Positions 57,396 through 64,000 of a stretch of DNA of 64,000 nucleotides are shown piece after piece (within the stretch, counting starts at the first letter, position 1; every line of letters begins with the position of its first letter). This stretch comes from UBA1127 sp034422455 (GTDB lineage: Bacteria > Chloroflexota > Dehalococcoidia > Lucifugimonadales > UBA1127), in contig DAOUJQ010000006.1 in the NCBI GenBank assembly GCA_034422455.1, positions 1 to 64,000 on the forward strand, read 5' to 3'. The position numbers and the translations under genes were made by a program. Below the pieces are notes generated by a model. It was given only the letters and a program-made list of their open reading frames with translations. It made no database searches and had not been told where the DNA came from.

Positions 57396-58655
57396 TTGAG
57401 TGCAACCGGAGACGCCCCAAGGCCCGCGGCCCGGAACCGTTCGCGCCTCCGGCGGCTTGGGGCCATCCGCGCGCTCTCCTACCCGGACTTCCGCGTCCTG
57501 ACCGCCTCCGGCATCATCGCCGGGGCCACCTACGCCGGCGAGAACGTCGCGCTGGGCTGGGTCGTCCTGGAGGCCACCGACTCGCCCTTCATGGTGGGGC
57601 TGGCCATCGGCCTCCGGCACACCCCGCGGCTGGTGCTCGGCATCCCCATCGGCGCCGTCTCCGACCGCTTTCCGCGCCGGCCGCTGCTGGCCATCTCCGG
57701 CGTCGCGCTGACCGTAATCGCCCTCGCCATCGCCGGGCTGTTCCAGCTTGACGCGCTGGGGCTGTGGGCGCTCCTGGCGCTGAACGTGGGCCTTGGCACC
57801 GGCTGGACTGCCGTGCAGGCGTTGCGCCAGAGCATGGCCTACGACATCGTAGGTCCTAGGGACATGGTGAGCGGGCTGGCCTTCACCAACCTGGCTCAGC
57901 GGCTCGGCGCCGTGCTGGGCGGCCTCGGCGTCGGTGCCGTCCTTGCAGCGACCAACCCCGCGGCGACCTATGGCGTCATCGCGGTCTCCCATGTCGTCAC
58001 CGTCGTCGGGGCCCTCTTCATCGCGGCGGAGGGTCGCTCGGCGCGAATCGCAACCGAGTCGGTGCTGCAGAACATGCTCGACTTCCTGCGGGAGATGGGG
58101 CGCAACGGGGCGCTCGCCCTGCTGGTGCTGCTGACCGCCGCCGCCGAGGTCCTCGGCTTCTCCGTCCTGTCCCTCCTGCCGAGCATTGCCCGCGACGTCC
58201 TCGGGCTCGGCGCTGACGGGCTGGGCCTGCTCCAGTCCGTGGGAGCCATCGGCGGCTCGATCACAGTGGTCCTGCTTGCGCTGGCGGGAGGCTTCCGGCG
58301 GCGGGGGATGCTCTACCTGTCCTTCCTGCTGGTGTTCGGCGCGGGTTTGGTGGCGCTGAGCCAGTCGGACACCCTCGCGATGGTGCTCGCGGTGCTGCTG
58401 GTGGTGAACTCCGCCATGGCCGTCGTCGACGTCCTGTCGCAGGGGTTGATGCAGGCGGTGGTGCCCAACCAGGCGCGCGGCAGGGCCGCCGGAGCGTGGC
58501 AGATGGCCATCGGATTCGGCCCCGTCGGCAACGTCCATGCCGGGGCCGTCGCCGCCTTCGCGAGCGTCTCCGTGGCGCTGGTCGCCAACGGCGGGGCGCT
58601 CTTCGGCCTTGCGCTGCTGGCGATGCTCATAGCGCCGCGCCTTCGCCGGTTGTAG
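57396..58655 (+). CDS. MFS transporter (enterobactin/macrolide-exporter type)
   Basis: 419 residues with about twelve helices. MFS signatures are GAVSDRFPRRPLLAI between helices 2 and 3, and the repeated layout after the central loop (EMGRNGALALLVLLTAAAEV). The pattern ALRQSMAYDIVGPRDMVSGLAF resembles MFS_3 exporters. The start is TTG 57396; no better start with a clear ribosome site is seen. It probably exports a small molecule. It is separate from the nuo operon, which begins 69 bases downstream. Confidence 0.85.
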   Translation: MSATGDAPRPAARNRSRLRRLGAIRALSYPDFRVLTASGIIAGATYAGENVALGWVVLEATDSPFMVGLAIGLRHTPRLVLGIPIGAVSDRFPRRPLLAISGVALTVIALAIAGLFQLDALGLWALLALNVGLGTGWTAVQALRQSMAYDIVGPRDMVSGLAFTNLAQRLGAVLGGLGVGAVLAATNPAATYGVIAVSHVVTVVGALFIAAEGRSARIATESVLQNMLDFLREMGRNGALALLVLLTAAAEVLGFSVLSLLPSIARDVLGLGADGLGLLQSVGAIGGSITVVLLALAGGFRRRGMLYLSFLLVFGAGLVALSQSDTLAMVLAVLLVVNSAMAVVDVLSQGLMQAVVPNQARGRAAGAWQMAIGFGPVGNVHAGAVAAFASVSVALVANGGALFGLALLAMLIAPRLRRL

Positions 58656-58724
58656 GCTCTGCCGCCCTCGCCGTTTGTGGTATTTTTCACCCTGCTGTGC
58701 TATTCTCAGCCCAAAGGACGAGGC

Positions 58725-59108
58725 ATGCTGGACGACTACTACCGCCAGTACGGATTGGTGCTCCTGCTGATGGGGGCCGCCTTCGCCGTTCCCCTCAGCA
58801 TGCTCCTCTTTTCCCGCATGGCCCAGGTCCTCCGCATCCGCCCCAACAAGCCCACCGACGTCAAGTCCGACATCTATGAGTGCGGCATGGAGACCATCGG
58901 CGGGCGATGGGTGCAGTTCAACTTCCGCTACTACCTCTTCGCCCTGCTCTTCCTCGTCTTTGACGTGACCGCCATCTTCATCTACCCGTGGGCCATCACG
59001 CTGCGGACGCTGGGCGGCGGCGCGCTGCTGGTGATGCTCGCCTTCCTCGCGATACTGGGCGTGGGCTGGGCCTACGCCTGGCGGAAGGGGGCCTTCGAGT
59101 GGAGATAA
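58725..59108 (+). CDS. nuoA: NADH-quinone oxidoreductase subunit A
   Basis: 127 residues with three membrane helices and the NuoA signature KSDIYECGMETIGG followed by FNFRYYLFALLFLVFDV. It is part of the membrane arm of complex I. ATG 58725 with AAAGGA upstream starts the operon; nuoB overlaps its end. Confidence 0.95.
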   Translation: MLDDYYRQYGLVLLLMGAAFAVPLSMLLFSRMAQVLRIRPNKPTDVKSDIYECGMETIGGRWVQFNFRYYLFALLFLVFDVTAIFIYPWAITLRTLGGGALLVMLAFLAILGVGWAYAWRKGAFEWR

Positions 59109-59713
59109 CCATCGGCGGCTCCGGCCCGCTCCGTGACAACACCTGGGCGCTCGATCGCGTCGAGGGCGACGCCGTCAGCGCCATGAAGGCGGCGCACACG
59201 TCGCCGTATCCCGAGCCGCTCATCGAGGTGCCCGACGAGCTCCAGCGCAACATCATGGTCACCGCCTTGGACGAGCTCATCAACTGGGGGAGGCGCTCGA
59301 CGGTGTGGCCCCTCAGCTTCGGCCTTGCCTGCTGCGCCTTCGAGATGATGGCCAGCGCCATGTCGCGGTGGGACATCGCCCGCTTCGGCATGGAGGTCTT
59401 CCGCGCGACGCCCCGGCAGGCCGACCTGATGATCGTCGCGGGCACGGTGACGTGGAAGATGGCCCCCGCTATCGAGCGCATCTACGAGCAGATGGCCGAG
59501 CCCAAGTGGGTGATCTCGATGGGCGCCTGCGCCACCAGCGGCGGCCCCTACTACGAGTCCTACAGCGTGACGCCCGGCGTCAACCGGATCGTCCCGGTCG
59601 ACGTGTACGTGCCCGGATGCCCGCCTCGCCCCGACGCCCTCCTCTACGGGGTGATGCAGCTCCACGACAAGATCCGGCAGTACAGCCTGGCGCACCGCCC
59701 AGCCGGGTCCTGA
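59099..59713 (+). CDS. nuoB: NADH-quinone oxidoreductase subunit B
   Basis: 204 residues. The N2 cluster cysteines are in LACCAFEMM, GACATSGGPYY and YVPGCPPRPDALLYG. GTG 59099 (GGAAGGGGG upstream) is in frame, lies inside the nuoA end, and gives a normal-length product with a ~55-residue N-terminal extension before the conserved core. NuoB carries the terminal iron-sulfur centre next to the quinone site. Confidence 0.95.
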   Translation: MEITIGGSGPLRDNTWALDRVEGDAVSAMKAAHTSPYPEPLIEVPDELQRNIMVTALDELINWGRRSTVWPLSFGLACCAFEMMASAMSRWDIARFGMEVFRATPRQADLMIVAGTVTWKMAPAIERIYEQMAEPKWVISMGACATSGGPYYESYSVTPGVNRIVPVDVYVPGCPPRPDALLYGVMQLHDKIRQYSLAHRPAGS

Positions 59714-60159
59714 TGACCAGGGCGCTTTCGGCCTCTGGGGTGGCGGAGCGTCTGCAGGGCGTCGCTGAGGGCGCCGTGATCGGTGTCGACGGCAATGAAG
59801 TCCGCGTGGCGACCGGGGCGCTGGTGGCCGTCTGCCGCTACCTGAAGGAGGAGCCGGACCTGGCCATGGACTACCTCTCCTCCATCACCGGCGTCGACTG
59901 CCTGGACTCCTTCGAGGTGGTCTACCACCTCACTTCGCTGACACACAATCACAGCCTGGTGCTCAAGACGACCCTGCACGGCCGCGACGATGTTGAGGCC
60001 CCCTCGCTCACGGAGGTGTGGCAGGCCGCCGACCTGCAGGAACGCGAGGTCTGGGACCTGATGGGTGTCCGCTTCACCGGCCACCCCAACCTGAAGCGCG
60101 TACTCACGTGGGAGGGGTTTCCCGGGCACCCGCTGCGCAAGGACCACCTGGGCGGCTAG
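59713..60159 (+). CDS. nuoC: NADH-quinone oxidoreductase subunit C
   Basis: 148 residues. YLKEEPDLAMDYLSSITGVD and EREVWDLMGVRFTGHPNLKRVLTWEGFPGHPLRKD are the NuoC 30-kDa subunit landmarks. The start overlaps the nuoB stop by one base (TGATG). It is separate from nuoD, not fused. Confidence 0.95.
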   Translation: MTRALSASGVAERLQGVAEGAVIGVDGNEVRVATGALVAVCRYLKEEPDLAMDYLSSITGVDCLDSFEVVYHLTSLTHNHSLVLKTTLHGRDDVEAPSLTEVWQAADLQEREVWDLMGVRFTGHPNLKRVLTWEGFPGHPLRKDHLGG

Positions 60160-60190
60160 CCGCCCAGCGACGAAAGGCAAGGCGAAGACG

Positions 60191-61297
60191 TTGGTGGACC
60201 TGCCTTCTGAGCAGATAACGATAAACCTCGGCCCCCAGCACCCGAGCACGCACGGCGTCTTCCGCCTGCGGGTGACGCTGGACGGCGAGGTCATCACGGA
60301 CGTCGAGCCCATCTTCGGCTACCTGCACCGCGGCACGGAGAAGCTGGCTGAGGAGCGCACCTACACGCAGATCGTCACGCTGACGGACCGGCTCGACTAC
60401 ACGTCGTCGATGATCAACAACCAGGCCTACGTCATGGCCGTCGAGAAGCTGGCCGGCGTGACGGTGCCCGAGCGCGGCCAGTACCTGCGCGTGCTGACGG
60501 CCGAGCTGCAGCGCATCGCAAGCCACCTCATGGGCGTCGGCTTCTTCCTGCAGGACCTCGGCGCGAGCGGCACGCCGCTCATGTACTGCTTCCGCGAGCG
60601 GGAGCGCATCCTCGACCTCTTCGAGATGCTGTGCGGCGCGCGGGTCACCGTGAGCTACATGCGCCCCGGCGGCGTGTACCAGGAGCCGCCGCCCGAGTTC
60701 TGGCCCGCCCTGCGCCACCTCTTGGACACCATCCCTGAGGCCATCGCTGAGCTGGAGCGGCTCATCGCCGAGAACGAGATCGTCCTCGCGCGGACCAAGG
60801 GCGTGGGAGTGCTTTCGAAGGAGCAGGCCATCGACAGCGCCGTCAGCGGCCCGAACCTGCGTGCCAGCGGGGTCGCGTGGGACCTGCGCAAGGCCGACCC
60901 CTACGACGTGTACGCGGGCATGGACTTCGCCGTGCCGGTGGGCTCCAACGGCGACAGCTATGACCGGTTCCTGGTGCGCGTGCTCGAGGTGCACCAGAGC
61001 ATTCGCATCGCGGAGCAGTGCTACCGCGAGATGCCCGGCGGACCCGTGCGCGCCGACCTGCCCTTCTTCTTCCGTCCTCCGCCCGGCGACGCCTACGCCC
61101 ACGTGGAGGCGTCCAAGGGCGAGCTCGGCTTCTACCTGGTCAGCGACGGCGGCATCGCGCCTTACCGGTGCAAGATACGCTCGCCATCCTTCATCAATCT
61201 CACGGTGCTGCCGGAGATGCTGCTGGGGTGGAAGGTGGCGGACCTGATGGTGATCTTCGGCAGCCTTGACGTGAACATGGGAGAGGTCGACCGCTAG
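60191..61297 (+). CDS. nuoD: NADH-quinone oxidoreductase subunit D
   Basis: 368 residues. INLGPQHPSTHGVFRLRV, PIFGYLHRGTEKLAEERTYTQ, and the C-terminal SLDVNMGEVDR are typical of the 49-kDa subunit that forms the quinone-reduction site with NuoB. It begins at TTG 60191 or GTG 60194, with a GAAAGGCAAGG region upstream. Confidence 0.95.
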   Translation: MVDLPSEQITINLGPQHPSTHGVFRLRVTLDGEVITDVEPIFGYLHRGTEKLAEERTYTQIVTLTDRLDYTSSMINNQAYVMAVEKLAGVTVPERGQYLRVLTAELQRIASHLMGVGFFLQDLGASGTPLMYCFRERERILDLFEMLCGARVTVSYMRPGGVYQEPPPEFWPALRHLLDTIPEAIAELERLIAENEIVLARTKGVGVLSKEQAIDSAVSGPNLRASGVAWDLRKADPYDVYAGMDFAVPVGSNGDSYDRFLVRVLEVHQSIRIAEQCYREMPGGPVRADLPFFFRPPPGDAYAHVEASKGELGFYLVSDGGIAPYRCKIRSPSFINLTVLPEMLLGWKVADLMVIFGSLDVNMGEVDR

Positions 61298-61315
61298 CGG
61301 TCGACGGAGCGGAGT

Positions 61316-62524
61316 ATGGACTCACCCCTCGACAGGAACGGGCTGTACTCGGGACTGTACGGGTTCTTCGCGGACCTGGCGCCCGATGGCTTGGGCTGGC
61401 TGGCGTACCTGCTGGCCGGCGTGGTCATCGTCTTCATCGTCGTCAACGGCGTCATGCTGCTGACCGCGTTCGAGACCTACATGGAGCGCCGCGTGCTCGG
61501 CCGTTTCCAGACGCGCCTCGGTCCCAACCGCGTTGGCCCTTTCGGGCTGCTGCAGCCGTTCGCGGACGTGCTCAAGCTCATCATGAAGGAGGACCTGCGG
61601 CCCGCCATGGCGGACCGGCTCACCTTCTTTCTGGCGCCGGTGATCATGGTGGCGGCCATCCTGCTGGTCGCCGCCGTCGTGCCCTTCGGCCCCGACACGT
61701 TCCTCGCCGATCTGAACATCGGCGTGCTCTTCATCGTCGGAATCCCGACCATGGCGACGGTGGCGATGTTCCTCGGCGGCTGGGGCTCCGGCAACCGGTT
61801 CGCGCTGCTGGGCGCGGCCCGCGCAGTTGCCATGCTCATCAGCTATGAGGTGCCGATGATCGTCTCCTTGGCCGGCGTGCTGCTGCTGGCTGGCAGCATG
61901 TCGCTGGTCGACGTCGTGGAGGCTCAGCGGCTCCCGTTCGTTGTTTTGCAGCCGCTCGGCTTCTTCGTGTTCTTGGTCGCCGCCTCCGCCGAGATGAACC
62001 GCTCGCCCTTCGACCTGATGGAGGCGGAGTCCGAGCTCACGGCCGGCTTCCACACGGAGTTCAGTGGCGTCCGCTTCGGACTGCTGCAGCTCGCGGAATT
62101 CGGCGAGCTGGTCATCATCTCGGCGGTGTTGGCTGTGCTCTTCCTGGGCGGCTGGCAGAATCCCTTCGTCTCGCCCGACTTCGCGCAGTGGCTGCCCGGA
62201 CAGGTATGGTTCCTGCTCAAGCTCGTCTTCTTCCTGCTGCTCTTCACATGGATCCGGGCAACGCTGCCACGCATGCGCGTCGACCAGGTGATGGCCTTCG
62301 CGTGGAAAGCGCTCTTCCCGTTGGCTATCATCAACACGTTGGTCACGGCCGGCCTCGTCGTGGCGTGGCCGGAGCCCGAGTACGGGCAGCTGTGGATCAT
62401 CGCGGCGGTCAACTGGGCCGTGGCAGTCGCCTGCCTGGTGGTGTTCAGCCGCGCGCTGGAGCGCCACCGGGAGCGGCCGACGGCGTCCGTGCAGTTGGTG
62501 GAAGTCCCGGCGGAGGTTTCGTAA
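61316..62524 (+). CDS. nuoH: NADH-quinone oxidoreductase subunit H
   Basis: 402 residues with eight or more membrane helices. ERRVLGRFQTRLGPNRVGPFGLLQPFADVLKL and SAEMNRSPFDLMEAESELTAGFHTEFSG are diagnostic of NuoH, which links the quinone chamber to the proton-pumping arm. It follows nuoD directly; nuoE, F and G are absent between them. Confidence 0.96.
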   Translation: MDSPLDRNGLYSGLYGFFADLAPDGLGWLAYLLAGVVIVFIVVNGVMLLTAFETYMERRVLGRFQTRLGPNRVGPFGLLQPFADVLKLIMKEDLRPAMADRLTFFLAPVIMVAAILLVAAVVPFGPDTFLADLNIGVLFIVGIPTMATVAMFLGGWGSGNRFALLGAARAVAMLISYEVPMIVSLAGVLLLAGSMSLVDVVEAQRLPFVVLQPLGFFVFLVAASAEMNRSPFDLMEAESELTAGFHTEFSGVRFGLLQLAEFGELVIISAVLAVLFLGGWQNPFVSPDFAQWLPGQVWFLLKLVFFLLLFTWIRATLPRMRVDQVMAFAWKALFPLAIINTLVTAGLVVAWPEPEYGQLWIIAAVNWAVAVACLVVFSRALERHRERPTASVQLVEVPAEVS

Positions 62525-63087
62525 TGCCGTACGGACTGGGAATCGCAAAAGGCATGATGGTGACGCTGCGCAACCTGGTGCGCAAGCCGGTCACGGTGCA
62601 GTACCCGGAGCAGCGCGTCGCCCAGCACCACCGCTTCCGCGGCGAGGACTTCGTGTGGTACGAGGAGCGGTGCACCGGCTGCGCAAGCTGCGCCAAGTAC
62701 TGCCCCCAGGGCATCATCAAGATCGTGACCGCGCCCAGCGGCGAGATGACGCAGGAGGGCGAAAAGTACAAGCTGGAGGTCTTCGACATCGAGATCGCCC
62801 GCTGCATGTTCTGCGGCCTCTGCGTTGAGGCGTGCCCCTACGACGCCCTCCATATGGGCAGCGGCTTCGAGCGGGCGCGGCCAAGGCAGTCCGACCTCGT
62901 CATCTCCGTCGATGAGCTCAAGGCCTCGGCCAAGAAGCCGAGCACGTGGTTCCGGCCGCAGCTCCAGGACCGCGGCTACGACCCGTTCCAGCCCGGTGAC
63001 GACGTGACCTGGCAGGACGCGGGCCGGGAGAAGTCCGTCGCGCCGACGTACGAGGAAATGCTTCAGCGGTGGGTGCAGGGACGATGA
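62524..63087 (+). CDS. nuoI: NADH-quinone oxidoreductase subunit I
   Basis: 187 residues with two [4Fe-4S] ferredoxin motifs, CTGCASCAKYCPQGI and CMFCGLCVEACPYDAL, and the YEERC lead-in. It relays electrons to NuoB. ATG 62524 overlaps the nuoH stop. The C terminus is extended beyond the ferredoxin fold by ~70 residues. Confidence 0.95.
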   Translation: MPYGLGIAKGMMVTLRNLVRKPVTVQYPEQRVAQHHRFRGEDFVWYEERCTGCASCAKYCPQGIIKIVTAPSGEMTQEGEKYKLEVFDIEIARCMFCGLCVEACPYDALHMGSGFERARPRQSDLVISVDELKASAKKPSTWFRPQLQDRGYDPFQPGDDVTWQDAGREKSVAPTYEEMLQRWVQGR

Positions 63088-63629
63088 CGGAAGGCATCGC
63101 CGGCTCCCCAGTCTTCACCGCCGTCTGGTGGGCGCTCGCCGTCCTGACGGTGGGCTGCGCCGTGCTCGTCGTGCGCCTGCAGGACTTGGTGAAGGCGGCG
63201 ATGGCGCTCATCGGGACGTTCCTTGGCATCGCGGCCCTCTTCGTCATGCTGAACGCCGAGTTCCTGGCCATCGTACAGGTGCTGGTGTACGCGGGGGCCG
63301 TCTCCATCCTGCTCATCTTCGGCATCATGATGATCCGCGACACGCAGCGGGGCAGCCCCTCCAACGGGCTGGCCATCCCCGCAGCCATGTTGAGCGCGGC
63401 CCTGCTGGGCATCATCGCCTTCGTGGCGCTGGATACGCGGTGGGACCTTCTGGGCGACGCCGTGCTGTCGGCCGGCGTGAGCGAGGGCGCGGAGGAGGTC
63501 TACAGCGACAGCCCGCCCGCCATCGGCGGCCTGCTGCTGCGCGAGTTCATCCTGCCGCTGGAGGCGGCGGCGCTGCTGCTGACGGCGACGCTCGTCGGCG
63601 CGATCGCGCTGGTGAGGGGTGACCAGTGA
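63084..63629 (+). CDS. nuoJ: NADH-quinone oxidoreductase subunit J
   Basis: 181 residues with five helices. LQDLVKAAMALIGTFLGIAALFVMLNAEFLAIVQVLVYAGAVSILLIF is typical of NuoJ, including the pi-bulge region. ATG 63084 overlaps the nuoI stop (ATGA). Confidence 0.94.
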   Translation: MTEGIAGSPVFTAVWWALAVLTVGCAVLVVRLQDLVKAAMALIGTFLGIAALFVMLNAEFLAIVQVLVYAGAVSILLIFGIMMIRDTQRGSPSNGLAIPAAMLSAALLGIIAFVALDTRWDLLGDAVLSAGVSEGAEEVYSDSPPAIGGLLLREFILPLEAAALLLTATLVGAIALVRGDQ

Positions 63630-63961
63630 TCGGGCTGGACCACTTCATCGTCCTCTCTGCCGTGCTCTTCAGCATTGGCCTGTACGGCGTGCTGACGCGG
63701 CGCAACGCTATCGCGGTGCTCATGTCAATCGAGCTGCTGTTCAACGCGGTGAACGTGGCTGTCGTGGCGATGGCCCGGTACACCACGCCGGTGTCGCTGG
63801 CTGCGGACCGGCTGGAATCGCTGCTGACAGGGCAGATATTCGCGCTCTTCATCGTGACGGTCGCTGCGGCCGAGGTGGCTGTGGGGCTGGCAATCGTCAT
63901 CATGATGTACCGGAACACCGGGTCCGTGGACGTAGGCGAGGCCAGCGCCATGCGGCGGTAG
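63626..63961 (+). CDS. nuoK: NADH-quinone oxidoreductase subunit K
   Basis: 111 residues with three helices. The conserved acidic residues are in MSIELLFNAVN and TVAAAEVAVGLAIVI. GTG 63626 overlaps the nuoJ stop (GTGA). The antiporter-like subunits L, M and N are expected next. Confidence 0.95.
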   Translation: MIGLDHFIVLSAVLFSIGLYGVLTRRNAIAVLMSIELLFNAVNVAVVAMARYTTPVSLAADRLESLLTGQIFALFIVTVAAAEVAVGLAIVIMMYRNTGSVDVGEASAMRR

Positions 63962-63994
63962 GGCTGCCCGAGTGGCAAGGAGCAAGTATAGGCA

Positions 63995-64000
63995 ATGTGG
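63995..64000 (+). CDS. Possible first codons of nuoL (window edge)
   Basis: ATG TGG at the very end, with AAGGAG 12 bases upstream, fits the start of the next complex I subunit. Only two codons are visible; the call rests on gene order. Confidence 0.3.

Overview
The window is high-GC bacterial chromosome, gene-dense on both strands. No rRNA is present. Several traits together suggest a Chloroflexota (possibly SAR202/Dehalococcoidia-like) genome, probably aquatic. They are two T-box leaders (a Gram-positive/Chloroflexota/Actinobacteria trait), a Gram-positive-type SOS box, a class D/E-like sortase, a nuo cluster without nuoE/F/G, paralogous Rieske oxygenases, and dispersed palindromic repeats. 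The taxonomic call is inference.

Layout. (1) 1-11 kb: a truncated LRR-type lipoprotein, an HNH/excalibur lipoprotein, an alpha/beta hydrolase, a repeat-containing membrane protein, mutS2 (carrying an in-frame REP-like insert), RidA, an AIR-synthase-related protein, an EamA transporter, tRNA-Asn and an MFS transporter. (2) 11-24.7 kb: a catabolic island. It holds three tandem, nearly identical Rieske oxygenase alpha subunits, a deoxyribosyltransferase-like protein, a complete peptide/nickel-type ABC importer (binding protein, two permeases, two ATPases), an SDR, a class II aldolase and a PAS-LuxR regulator. (3) 24.7-30.5 kb: a short SOS-box-preceded ImuB-like polymerase, a membrane protein, an antitoxin/PIN toxin pair, an SDR, a zinc-ribbon protein and a NYN-LOTUS protein. 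(4) 30.5-46 kb, mostly minus strand: T-box-ileS, sortase, RNA ligase-like phosphodiesterase, Mug glycosylase, amidohydrolase, and T-box(TGG)-trpS-trpE-trpG-(two small helical proteins)-trpD-trpC-trpF-trpB-SEC-C, with no trpA. (5) 46-48 kb: a response regulator and a Lon-domain protein separated by mosaics of three palindromic repeat families.

(6) 48-55.5 kb: a defence/mobile region. A type III restriction-modification locus has its Mod gene interrupted by an amber codon inside a perfect 29-bp hairpin. Next to it lies a complete 2.9-kb IS1595-family transposon (52402-55299) with 23-bp perfect terminal inverted repeats and an 8-bp target duplication. Its cargo is a DNA methyltransferase fused to an HNH nuclease, plus a small basic protein. 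The methyltransferase is preceded by an (AG)9 tract lying between a well-placed start codon and the catalytic frame. As sequenced it is out of frame; gaining one AG or losing two would restore it. This looks like a mobile, phase-variable modification/restriction module and is the most novel item in the window. The transposon also split a copy of a dispersed hairpin repeat whose other copy lies at 28.4-28.7 kb.

(7) 55.5-64 kb: amidase, PPOX flavoprotein, MFS transporter, and the complex I genes nuoA-B-C-D-H-I-J-K running off the window at nuoL.
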